A stretch of 64,000 nucleotides of DNA from Aliidongia dinghuensis (GTDB taxonomy: Bacteria; Pseudomonadota; Alphaproteobacteria; ATCC43930; CGMCC-115725). The notes under the pieces were generated by a model. That model worked only from the letters and a program-made list of their open reading frames with translations. It did no database searches and was not told the origin of the DNA. The stretch is taken from positions 62,001 to 126,000 of the forward strand of contig NZ_BMJQ01000016.1 in NCBI RefSeq assembly GCF_014643535.1. Direction: 5' to 3'. The position numbers and the translations under genes are program-made. Positions 25,921 through 33,107 of this stretch are shown piece by piece (within the stretch, counting starts at the first letter, position 1; the number at the start of each line of letters is the position of its first letter).

Positions 25921-26345
25921 CGGAAGCCGCACCCCCGGATTTCGGCGATCTGTTCGAGCGCCTCGCCCGCTCGAAATTCCGCGCCCGCTTCGCCCTCGAC
26001 CGGCAGGACCGGGAGTATCTCGCCCGCCACGGGATCGAGGCGGTCGTCCGGCACGCGCGCGCGTTCGTCGATAAACGGCTCGCCCCGGCAGCCCCGCCAA
26101 ACGACGGACGGCAGACGCCGATGCGCGGCCATCCCGTGTTTGTCGCCCAGCACGCGACAGCGACCTGCTGCCGGTCGTGCCTGGCGAAATGGCACGGCAT
26201 CGCGGACGGCCGCGTGCTCGAGGAGCCGGAGCGCCGCCACATCGTCGCCGTCATCGAGCATTGGCTCAGCACGGCGGCAACGGCGACGGCCGCGCGTGCG
26301 ACAGCGCGAGCGCCCGCGCAGCCGGACCTCTTCGACGATCGCTAG
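25917..26345 (+). CDS. DUF4186 family protein
   Basis: The 142-residue protein contains the full conserved core of DUF4186: LARSKFRARFALDRQDREYLARHG, HARAFVDKRLAP, the very characteristic NDGRQTPMRGHPVF, AQHATATCCRSCLAKWHGI and a C-terminal helix ending EHWL. The paired Cys and His suggest a metal site. Family function is unknown. I prefer the GTG at 25917, which forms a GTGA overlap with the preceding stop; an ATG at 25872 would add 15 residues. The Ala/Thr-rich tail after residue ~118 is low complexity. Confidence 0.82.
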   Translation: MTEAAPPDFGDLFERLARSKFRARFALDRQDREYLARHGIEAVVRHARAFVDKRLAPAAPPNDGRQTPMRGHPVFVAQHATATCCRSCLAKWHGIADGRVLEEPERRHIVAVIEHWLSTAATATAARATARAPAQPDLFDDR

Positions 26346-26379
26346 TGGATCAAATCTGACGCTTGGTACCCGGTGTCAC

Positions 26380-26442
26380 AAGCCCGGTTCCGAGCCAAGT
26401 AGGTCGTACCGTGCTCGGAACCGCGATCCTGGAAGCGGGCTT
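26380..26442. repeat. Nested inverted repeat
   Basis: Two nested dyads: an inner perfect pair GGTTCCGAGC (26386-26395) / GCTCGGAACC (26413-26422) and an outer pair AAGCCCG (26380-26386) / CGGGCTT (26436-26442). It could fold as a hairpin in RNA, downstream of the DUF4186 gene, or mark the edge of the low-GC islet that starts here. No T-run follows, so a simple terminator is not supported. Confidence 0.6.
26401..26438 (+). repeat. Imperfect direct repeat, left copy
   Basis: AGGTCGTA-N18-TCCTGGAAGCGG. A second copy with the same two blocks 19 bases apart lies at 27166-27204, on the other side of the low-GC membrane protein gene. The two copies may mark insertion of that gene or duplication of a short element. 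Confidence 0.5.
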
Positions 26443-26538
26443 CAAGGGTTTTCGCCCTGCCATATATGAGGTAGGCATTTGGAGTCGTCGCTAAGGTTGA
26501 CGCCATTATCTGCTAGCTCTATCGGCGAAGGAAACGCG

Positions 26539-27066
26539 ATGAAGGAAACAGTGCTGCTTGCTGAGCCGGCACTTCCTGCTCGCTTCAGCTATAGCCAGGG
26601 CTTCTTTATGACTTCCGGCACATTGATCGAAATAGCTCTCTTCTGTGCTGGCGCTTGGATCGTTCTTTTTAGGCCGGATGCCGAACATTTTGCTGGGATT
26701 TTTCTGATCGGCGCGGGAATATTTCTTGGAATTCTACTCGCAAATGCCGCCTTTGGTGGCTCGGATATCATCGTTTCCGAATTGGGGTTGGGTTGGTCTA
26801 TTTGGCGATGGCAATGGCGAACAATTAGGTGGGGCAATATAAGAGCTATCCGGATGGGCTCATTTTATGATTTTGATAGAAAGACATTATCAAATAAATA
26901 TAGCGTAGAGCTGAATGTCGGCGTGGCAATTTACCCGATTGTTTTTGACGAAAAAATCGAAGATTTCGCAGAATTAAAGAAAATTATTGAGTTCTATGCG
27001 GATAAATTCGGGTTTGAGTGTAATTTTCCACCGGAAAAGCCCGTGGCGAGAGAGCTGATAATTTGA
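26539..27066 (+). CDS. Low-GC membrane protein of unknown function
   Basis: The 175-residue product has two closely spaced transmembrane helices (about residues 28-45 and 50-72, IFLIGAGIFLGILLANAAFGG) and a cytoplasmic beta-rich domain (IIVSELGLGWSIWRWQWRTIRWGNIRAIRMG) resembling bacterial PH-like or YdbS-type domains. The start at 26539 has a GAAGGAAA sequence just upstream and is preferred over a TTG at 26479. Base composition is strikingly AT-rich, with codons such as ATA, AAT and AAA, unlike all neighbours, which indicates recent transfer. Function unknown. Confidence 0.7.
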   Translation: MKETVLLAEPALPARFSYSQGFFMTSGTLIEIALFCAGAWIVLFRPDAEHFAGIFLIGAGIFLGILLANAAFGGSDIIVSELGLGWSIWRWQWRTIRWGNIRAIRMGSFYDFDRKTLSNKYSVELNVGVAIYPIVFDEKIEDFAELKKIIEFYADKFGFECNFPPEKPVARELII

Positions 27067-27165
27067 GATTGTCAACGAGGACGCGAATTTTGCGATGATC
27101 ACAGACGAACCTCTGTTTTCCTCTGTTCCGGCCCGGAACACCGCCGCTCCGCTTTCGACCCGAGC

Positions 27166-27204
27166 AGGTCGTAGACCAGTCGGCCAAGACGGTCCTGGAA
27201 GCGG
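27166..27204 (+). repeat. Imperfect direct repeat, right copy
   Basis: AGGTCGTA-N19-TCCTGGAAGCGG, matching the copy at 26401-26438. The surrounding gap 27067-27351 contains no convincing gene; its only other notable element is a TTCCGGCCCGGAA palindrome near 27126-27138. Confidence 0.5.
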
Positions 27205-27351
27205 ACGGTTCGCAGTCATGCCGGTTGCTCCTTGGCGCTGGTCCGACCATTCGAGCTGCCCCACCCGGTCCGCCAAAACCAGACGTCTAGTGTGGGGTGG
27301 CGTACTCAATTAAACGTTGCCGCCGAGACGGGGAGCGCTCAAACTCATGGC

Positions 27352-28275
27352 ATGCACGCTTGGCCTCAAATTCCTGACGATGTCGTGGTCTGGTTTCGCG
27401 GAGTCTTTGCCGAAGCAAATCGGCATGTCTGCGAGCGACTTGTCAATCTTCCCAATATTCGGGAGACCTCGCTCGATGATGGTCTTATCGAGGCGCTAAT
27501 TCCTGATACGGCTCCAACATTGCTTCCTTCAGGGGCAATTGTCCGTATGGATACGCACAATATTGGTGGGCTACGGAGGATTGGCCGACCCGACTGGGAT
27601 TTTCCTTACCAGCGGCGTTGGGAAACGGCGGACATCGCAATTCTCGTGTTTGTCTATCGGGGTGAAAAACTCGTCGCAAAGAAGATCGGTCTGCTCCAAT
27701 CGAAGCGTCTTTACCCTGACAATAACGATGTCGATGACGATGACGAGATTGGCTTTCTCCACGGAATGAACGCGTTCATTCGGCGAGAAGCGTCTCAAGC
27801 CATCGCCGCGCTTCATCGGAACTTTGCATTCAACCAAAGTTGCATCTACGGAGCCATGCAAGCAGGTAGCCACCAGATACAGTCGATAGAGAGCCTCAAT
27901 AGAAACTTTGGGAAGACAGTCTACTACCTGCTTTATAATCCGCACATTATACCGCTCTCGGTAAGATATCCGCTTCAGCAACGCATTCGGATCGATCGTC
28001 CGGCCGTGGGGTGTCGGGTGTTCGATGCCGACTATGTCCACCAAGTCCTCTCTGGCTTAAACGAGGGAGAGTCGCCCACGTTCAGCATGATTGAGAGCGC
28101 CGGGTTGACAAGCGCCTGGCCACTGGAGACCTGGGCGGCTGATCTCTTGCTGACGTGCCAAGTCGGGCAGGCATTCGAGGACTCCCGCGACACCGAAGTC
28201 CGCTATTTTCTTGAACGGCGATCCGGTCCAATTGGCGCAGCCTTGGCAGCCTCGATCACGCTTCCGGACAACTGA
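27352..28275 (+). CDS. Hypothetical protein, possible PD-(D/E)XK nuclease-like fold
   Basis: The 307-residue protein has no signal peptide and a moderate GC content below that of its neighbours. The central part shows an acidic residue pair followed by strands and a Q-x-K motif: Glu91 and Asp94 in WETADIAILV, then a hairpin and Gln116/Lys118 in KIGLLQSKRLYP. This order (E...D...Q/E-x-K) is the signature of PD-(D/E)XK nucleases and resembles DUF6615-type proteins found in defence loci. The assignment is tentative. The start at 27352 lacks a good Shine-Dalgarno; upstream in-frame starts exist. The gene lies alone in a transferred-looking islet. Confidence 0.6.
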   Translation: MHAWPQIPDDVVVWFRGVFAEANRHVCERLVNLPNIRETSLDDGLIEALIPDTAPTLLPSGAIVRMDTHNIGGLRRIGRPDWDFPYQRRWETADIAILVFVYRGEKLVAKKIGLLQSKRLYPDNNDVDDDDEIGFLHGMNAFIRREASQAIAALHRNFAFNQSCIYGAMQAGSHQIQSIESLNRNFGKTVYYLLYNPHIIPLSVRYPLQQRIRIDRPAVGCRVFDADYVHQVLSGLNEGESPTFSMIESAGLTSAWPLETWAADLLLTCQVGQAFEDSRDTEVRYFLERRSGPIGAALAASITLPDN

Positions 28276-28464
28276 TGAGCGCCCCAACCTACTGAGATGA
28301 TCAGACGCTCCGAGCGACCCCTTGAGCGCAGTGACAAATGTACTGAACTATAGACTGGCCACTTAGAAGCGGACCATCTCAAACCCAAAGCCGACCTCGA
28401 GCACGGGCACTAAGCGTTAGACTTTGTCCACAAGATCAGGTCGCCCGGCGATGAAACGCCGGCC

Positions 28465-29982
28465 TCAGCCTTGCTCGCGCAAGCTCGCGAGAAGCTCGGC
28501 TTCGGCGATCACCCGCGGGACCTTGTTCTGGCCGCCGAGCTTGCCGCGGGCCTTCATCCAGCGGGCGAAACCGCCGGCGGGAATTGGCTCGACCAGCGGC
28601 GCCAGCAGCCCGAAATCGCCCGACCGATGCGCGGCATAGTCCGCGTTGCGGGCGAGGAGCGCCATATCGAGTGTGATCGAGAAGCGGCGAAGCGCCTCGG
28701 CATCGGCCGGCGGCGTGAACTCGACGAGAAACAAGTGCCGCCCCGGCCCGCCCTCGGCCGCGGGATAGATCGGCGTCACCGTGAAGTCCACAACCAATCG
28801 GCCGACGTCGGCGGCCGCGGCAGCGACCGCTTCTTCGATTTCCTCGCCGATCAGATGCTCGCCGAAGGCAGACAGCCCATAGCTGGTGCGGCCGGTGACG
28901 AACACGCGCGGCGGACGGCGGTCGACGAGGCGCACCGTGTCGCCGAGGATATAGGCCCAGAGCCCGGCGCAGCTCGTCACGACCAGGGCATAGTCGACGC
29001 CCGGCTCGGCATTCCCGACCCAATGACGGGTCGGCGCCGGCCGGTCCAGTTCCCCGACCGGAACGAACTCAAAGAACAGCCCGTTGTCGAGCAGCAGGCG
29101 CAGCCCCTGCCCCGGCGCCCGGTCGGCAACGGCGACGAAGCCCTCGCTCGCCGGATAGACCTCGCGCAGCTCGGCGGAGCCGCCTTGGACCAGGGCCTCG
29201 AAGCGCGCGCGATAGGGCGCGAAATTCACGCCGCCGTGCACCAGAAGCTCGAGGTTCGGATAATGGCCGGCGAGCCGTCCCCCCGCACCCGGGCGCAGCG
29301 CCGCCAATTGCTCGACGAACAGCAGCAGCCAGCTGGGCGTGCCGCCAAAGGTGCGGATGTCCTCTTGCAGCGAGCGCGCGGCGACGCGCGCCACCTTTTC
29401 CTCCCAATCCTCGATCCGTGCCAGATCCGGCGGCGGGAAATAACGTCCGCGTGCCCACCAGGGCACTTCGCTCGCCGCGATGCCGCTCAGGTCGCCTGCG
29501 GCGACGCCCGGCGCCAAGGGCTTGAGCTTGCTGCTGCCGCCCAGCATGAAGCTCTTGCCGCCGAGCACGCGGCTTTCCGGACGATGCGCCACGTGGTGGC
29601 TCAAGAGATCGAACACCGCGTGCCGGTTCGCGCGCGACATGGCCAGAGAGACCGGGATCTGCTTCGTGACACCGGTCGTGGTCCCCGAGCTCGCCGCGAA
29701 GCGGGGGATGAGGCCGGGCCAGGTGACGTCGACCAGCCGCGGAAACGGCGCCTGCCAGTATTCCGTCCAGAAATCCTCGTAACGGCGCAAGGGCACCGCC
29801 CGCTGATAATCGGCGACGGTGCGGAGCGCGGCAAAGCCATGCTCGCGGCCGAACCGCGTCCCTGCCGCGTGTCGGACGAGCGCCGTCAGCGTGCGGTGCT
29901 GCGCTTCCGTGGGGTCGGAGTGGGCGAGTTGCGCCAGCCGGCGGCGGGCATAGAGCCGAAGCAGCGGCGTCGCGTCCCACAT
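28465..29982 (-). CDS. GH3 family acyl-acid amido synthetase
   Basis: The 505-residue enzyme belongs to the GH3 branch of the ANL superfamily, best known from plant auxin- and jasmonate-amino acid conjugation. Motif I is ASSGTTTGVTKQIPVS, motif II lies in the REVYPASEGF segment, and motif III appears as GDTVRLVDRRPPRVFVTGRTSYGLSAFGEHL. It should adenylate a carboxylic acid and couple it to an amine or amino acid. The start at 29982 is four bases after the stop of the penicillin-acylase-type gene, so the two form an operon. The acid and amine partners are unknown. Confidence 0.9.
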   Translation of the reverse strand: MWDATPLLRLYARRRLAQLAHSDPTEAQHRTLTALVRHAAGTRFGREHGFAALRTVADYQRAVPLRRYEDFWTEYWQAPFPRLVDVTWPGLIPRFAASSGTTTGVTKQIPVSLAMSRANRHAVFDLLSHHVAHRPESRVLGGKSFMLGGSSKLKPLAPGVAAGDLSGIAASEVPWWARGRYFPPPDLARIEDWEEKVARVAARSLQEDIRTFGGTPSWLLLFVEQLAALRPGAGGRLAGHYPNLELLVHGGVNFAPYRARFEALVQGGSAELREVYPASEGFVAVADRAPGQGLRLLLDNGLFFEFVPVGELDRPAPTRHWVGNAEPGVDYALVVTSCAGLWAYILGDTVRLVDRRPPRVFVTGRTSYGLSAFGEHLIGEEIEEAVAAAAADVGRLVVDFTVTPIYPAAEGGPGRHLFLVEFTPPADAEALRRFSITLDMALLARNADYAAHRSGDFGLLAPLVEPIPAGGFARWMKARGKLGGQNKVPRVIAEAELLASLREQG

Positions 29983-29986
29983 GGGG

Positions 29987-32251
29987 CTAGCCGCCGCCGG
30001 CCGCCGGGTGCGGCTCGACGCGCGTCGAATGCGGATAGAGCCGCTTGACCGTCTCCGGCCGCAGCGGGATCTGCACATAGGCACCGGCGCGCCAGAGCGT
30101 CACCTGGTCCGTGAAGGTCGTGCTGCCGAACCAGCCGTCCTGGCCGCCGAGCAGGACGAAATGATTCTGATCGAGGTCGGCAAGATCCGAGATATGGCGC
30201 GCATTCGAGCCGTAGCGCACGGCGTGGCGGCCCGAGGCCAGGCCGTGGGCTGTCTTCATCACCGTTTCGCTGCTGCCGCCGGCCGGCAAGTCGAAATAGC
30301 GGTAGCGGCGGCCCAGCAAGACCGGCAACGCGCCGAGCGGATGCCGCAAGCGTAGGCGATGCACGTCGCCCCATCCGCGTAGACGCGATCGCGCGACCCG
30401 GACGAGTGCCACCCACGCTGCACGCTCGAGCTGCGGCCGCGGCACCGTCTCCAGGTCGAGCAGGATGAGGTCGCGCAGCGTCCAGGCGGCGCTGTAGGCC
30501 GCAAGCACGCGCGGCGCATAGAACGCGCGGGCGAAATGAAACAGCATCTGCTCGAACGCCGCCGCCCCCGCCGAGCCGGCCTCGTAGCGCCCGTCCCAGC
30601 CTTCGAGCGCCGCCAGGAGGCTTTGCTGGCGCGGTGTCGGCTGGCGGCCGCCGCTCCGTGCAGCCGCCGCGAGCTTGTGCGCGAGCCGCCCCGCACTCGG
30701 CACCGTCACGTCCTGCTGGAACGCGGCCAAGGTCTCGAACGTGAGCTGCGGCACAGCCTCGATAAGCGCGCGGATCCGGTCCCGCCGATCGTCGGACGAG
30801 AAAAGATGGCCCACGACCGGCGCCGGCGCTGCCGGCCGGTCGTTGGCCGACACGACATAGCCTGTCGGCGGGTCATGCCAGGCGGGCAGCTCGGCGCTCG
30901 TCAGCAGATGGTCCCACCCGTTTCCGTCACGCCGGATCGGATGGGCGGACATGGGCTCGGCATCCGCCGGCACGTGCGCCGCCAGCACATGGCCGATGTC
31001 GCCCTCCGAGCCGGCGTAGATCATGTTCTGGCCGGGAATGGCGAAGCTTGCCAGGCCGTCCTTGAACTCCGTCCAGGACCGGGCCCGGTTCACCCTGAGC
31101 ATCGCGGTGAATTCGTCGCTGACGCCGTGACCAACCCAGCGCAACGCCACCCGGCGACCGCCGAAGTCGAAGAACGGCGAGTCGGACAGGACAGGTCCGG
31201 CCGGGCTTTCACGCAGGGCGAGCCGGTGCTGCCGGCCCCAACGGACGGCGATCTCGCTCGTGCGCTCCGCGATCTGGCCGGGGTCTATGTCGGTCACATC
31301 GACGAGTTCGCTCGCGAAGGCATGGAGATTGGTGCCGCCCCAGGCGACCCTGGGATTGCGGCCGAGGGCGATGAACGGCACGCCGGGGATCATCAGGCCG
31401 ACGGCCTGATGGCCGGGCGAGCGATAGCCGGCCATGAGCCAAGTGTTCGGCAGCGACAGGCCCAGGTGCGGATCGCTCGCGATCCAGGCGGCCTCGCGTC
31501 CGGTCCGTTGCCCGGCGATCGCGAAGGAATTGCTGCCGCTGCGATTGTTGATGCCGAGCGCCGCCTCCGTCGCGGCCGCTTCGAGCGGCCCGGTCGCCCC
31601 GTCGGGGATGATCGGCGTGGCGCCGATCGCGACGAGCCGGCGCCAGAGGTCCGCCCCCTCGGGCGCGTTCAGCGCCGGCAGCAGGCGCCGCCAGACGAGC
31701 CACATGAAATCAGCGCCGGCGAGCCGCCCCAAGGCCAGCACGTCCGCCACGCGCCACGGCTCGCGCGCCAGCCCGAACAGGGCGAACTCGTGCGGCAGCG
31801 CCGGCGCTTCGGCGAGGTAGTGGTTGATCCCGGCGACGAAGCCGGCGAGCCATTCGCCCGTCTCACCCGGCAGCCCCGCCTCGATCGCCGGCACGGCGCG
31901 GGGCAGGTCCAGGATCCGCAAGGTCCGGTCGAGCTCGATGCCGGCCGGACCGATCATCTCGGCAATCCGGCCATAAGTGATGCGCCGCATCAGTTCCATC
32001 TGGCCGAGGCGCAAATGCGCGTGCACCAACCCGAGGGCCACCGCCAGATCCCGGTCGCTCGCCGCTTCGATGAACGGCACCTGCCGGTCGTTCCAGTGGA
32101 TCTCGACCGGGCTCATGACGGGCAGCCCGCGCGTCGGCAGCATGGCGAGCCGTGCTGCCAGATCGATCGTACCGGGTGCCGCGGGCCGCGGCGCTCGGAA
32201 CTCCAGATGCGCGCCGAAGCGCAGGAACCCCAGGATCGTCCGAAGCCGCAC
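29987..32251 (-). CDS. Penicillin acylase family Ntn hydrolase (amidase)
   Basis: The ~754-residue protein has the S45-family layout: an alpha-chain region with VEIHWNDRQVPFIEAASDRDLAVALGLVHAHLRLGQMELMRR, then the predicted autoprocessing nucleophile Ser240 in RSGSNSFAIAG, and beta-chain landmarks such as ASDPHLGLSLPNTWLMAGYRSPG and MIPGVPFIALGRNPRVAWGGT. Such enzymes hydrolyse amide bonds of N-acyl compounds (penicillins, acyl-homoserine lactones). The GTG at 32251, with GGAG eight bases upstream, gives a normal length; no clear signal peptide is seen, unusual because many relatives are periplasmic. It precedes the GH3 synthetase in one operon. Confidence 0.9.
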   Translation of the reverse strand: MRLRTILGFLRFGAHLEFRAPRPAAPGTIDLAARLAMLPTRGLPVMSPVEIHWNDRQVPFIEAASDRDLAVALGLVHAHLRLGQMELMRRITYGRIAEMIGPAGIELDRTLRILDLPRAVPAIEAGLPGETGEWLAGFVAGINHYLAEAPALPHEFALFGLAREPWRVADVLALGRLAGADFMWLVWRRLLPALNAPEGADLWRRLVAIGATPIIPDGATGPLEAAATEAALGINNRSGSNSFAIAGQRTGREAAWIASDPHLGLSLPNTWLMAGYRSPGHQAVGLMIPGVPFIALGRNPRVAWGGTNLHAFASELVDVTDIDPGQIAERTSEIAVRWGRQHRLALRESPAGPVLSDSPFFDFGGRRVALRWVGHGVSDEFTAMLRVNRARSWTEFKDGLASFAIPGQNMIYAGSEGDIGHVLAAHVPADAEPMSAHPIRRDGNGWDHLLTSAELPAWHDPPTGYVVSANDRPAAPAPVVGHLFSSDDRRDRIRALIEAVPQLTFETLAAFQQDVTVPSAGRLAHKLAAAARSGGRQPTPRQQSLLAALEGWDGRYEAGSAGAAAFEQMLFHFARAFYAPRVLAAYSAAWTLRDLILLDLETVPRPQLERAAWVALVRVARSRLRGWGDVHRLRLRHPLGALPVLLGRRYRYFDLPAGGSSETVMKTAHGLASGRHAVRYGSNARHISDLADLDQNHFVLLGGQDGWFGSTTFTDQVTLWRAGAYVQIPLRPETVKRLYPHSTRVEPHPAAGGG

Positions 32252-32387
32252 CGGTGCATCTCCGACCTTGGCAGCCGGATGTGTGGCCGCCGTCCCAAGG
32301 CTAACCTCGCTACCCGGTTTCGTTCCAGCGCGGCAGCGCCGCAGTCGCAGCTTCCGGCCGTTCGCCCCATGCGCTAGCCTTGCGGTC

Positions 32388-32984
32388 ATGGCGACCCTGG
32401 CGCTTCCGCTTCTGACCTTCCCCGACGCCCGGGCCTTCCAGGCGTGGCTTGCGGCCCAGCCGGACGATGCGTCCGGCGCCTGGTTGCAATTCGCCAAGCA
32501 GGGCGCGCCCGAAGCGACCATCAGCAAGTCCGACGCCATCGACTGCGCGCTGGCGCACGGCTGGATCGACGGGCAACTGGGCTCTGTGGACGAGCATTAT
32601 TTCAAGACGCGCTTCACGCCCCGCAAACCGAAGAGCGCCTGGTCCCAGATGAACCGCGAGCGCGCCGAGCGTCTCATCGCGGCCGGACGCATGACGCCGC
32701 GCGGCTTGGCTGAGGTCGACCGGGCCAAGGCGGACGGGCGATGGGCCGCCGCCTACGCGCCACCGGCACAGGCCGCGCCCGACGCGGACCTGGCGGCGGC
32801 ACTCGACGCGGCGCCGGCTGCCCGCCAGCTGTTCGACACGCTCGACTCGGCCAACCGCTACGCCGTGCTCTATCGCGTGCACCAGGCGCGGACGCCGGAG
32901 CAGCGCGCGGCAAAGATCGCCGATCTCGTCGCCAAGCTCGCCCGCGGCGAGACATTCCACCCGCGCCGCACCCGGCGCGGCTAA
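32388..32984 (+). CDS. YdeI/OmpD-associated (OmdA) family protein
   Basis: The 198-residue protein matches the YdeI family: FPDARAFQAWLAAQPDDASGAWLQFAKQG, SKSDAIDCALAHGWIDGQL, YFKTRFTPRKPKSAWSQMNRERAERLIAAGRM, and a C-terminal helical domain (AARQLFDTLDSANRYAVLYRVHQARTPEQRAAKI). The family has been linked to peptide resistance and bacteriocin-protection phenotypes in enteric bacteria, without a known mechanism. It is divergent from the penicillin-acylase gene and is probably an independent unit. Confidence 0.88.
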   Translation: MATLALPLLTFPDARAFQAWLAAQPDDASGAWLQFAKQGAPEATISKSDAIDCALAHGWIDGQLGSVDEHYFKTRFTPRKPKSAWSQMNRERAERLIAAGRMTPRGLAEVDRAKADGRWAAAYAPPAQAAPDADLAAALDAAPAARQLFDTLDSANRYAVLYRVHQARTPEQRAAKIADLVAKLARGETFHPRRTRRG

Positions 32985-33002
32985 ACGCCGAGGTGAATTA
33001 TT

Positions 33003-33030
33003 TTGGCGCCACGCGTTCGGGCAATATAGA
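33003..33030 (+). promoter_or_regulatory. Possible promoter of the STAND regulator gene
   Basis: TTGGCG (33003-33008) and TATAGA (33025-33030) are separated by 16 bases, ending 77 bases before the start at 33108. The -35 part lies within TTTTGGCGCCAC (33001-33012), a 12-mer also present in the dyad at 20364-20380. Confidence 0.35.
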
Positions 33031-33107
33031 ACTGCCCCGACAAAGCCGCTCGCCGAGAAGTACTGCGATTCAGCACCTTACGCGAATCTTTTGATCGGAA
33101 TTTACCG

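Noticed and set aside
26380..26442. Rho-independent terminator after the DUF4186 gene
   Set aside because: The hairpin is long and nested but has no T-run, so it is listed only as an inverted repeat.
24056..28400. tRNA-Leu as the attachment site of an integrative island
   Set aside because: No integrase gene and no repeated tRNA 3' end were found downstream; the low-GC genes begin more than 2 kb away.
30536..32377. 613-residue plus-strand frame opposite the penicillin acylase gene
   Set aside because: Antisense of a complete Ntn hydrolase with a clear nucleophile motif; no independent support.
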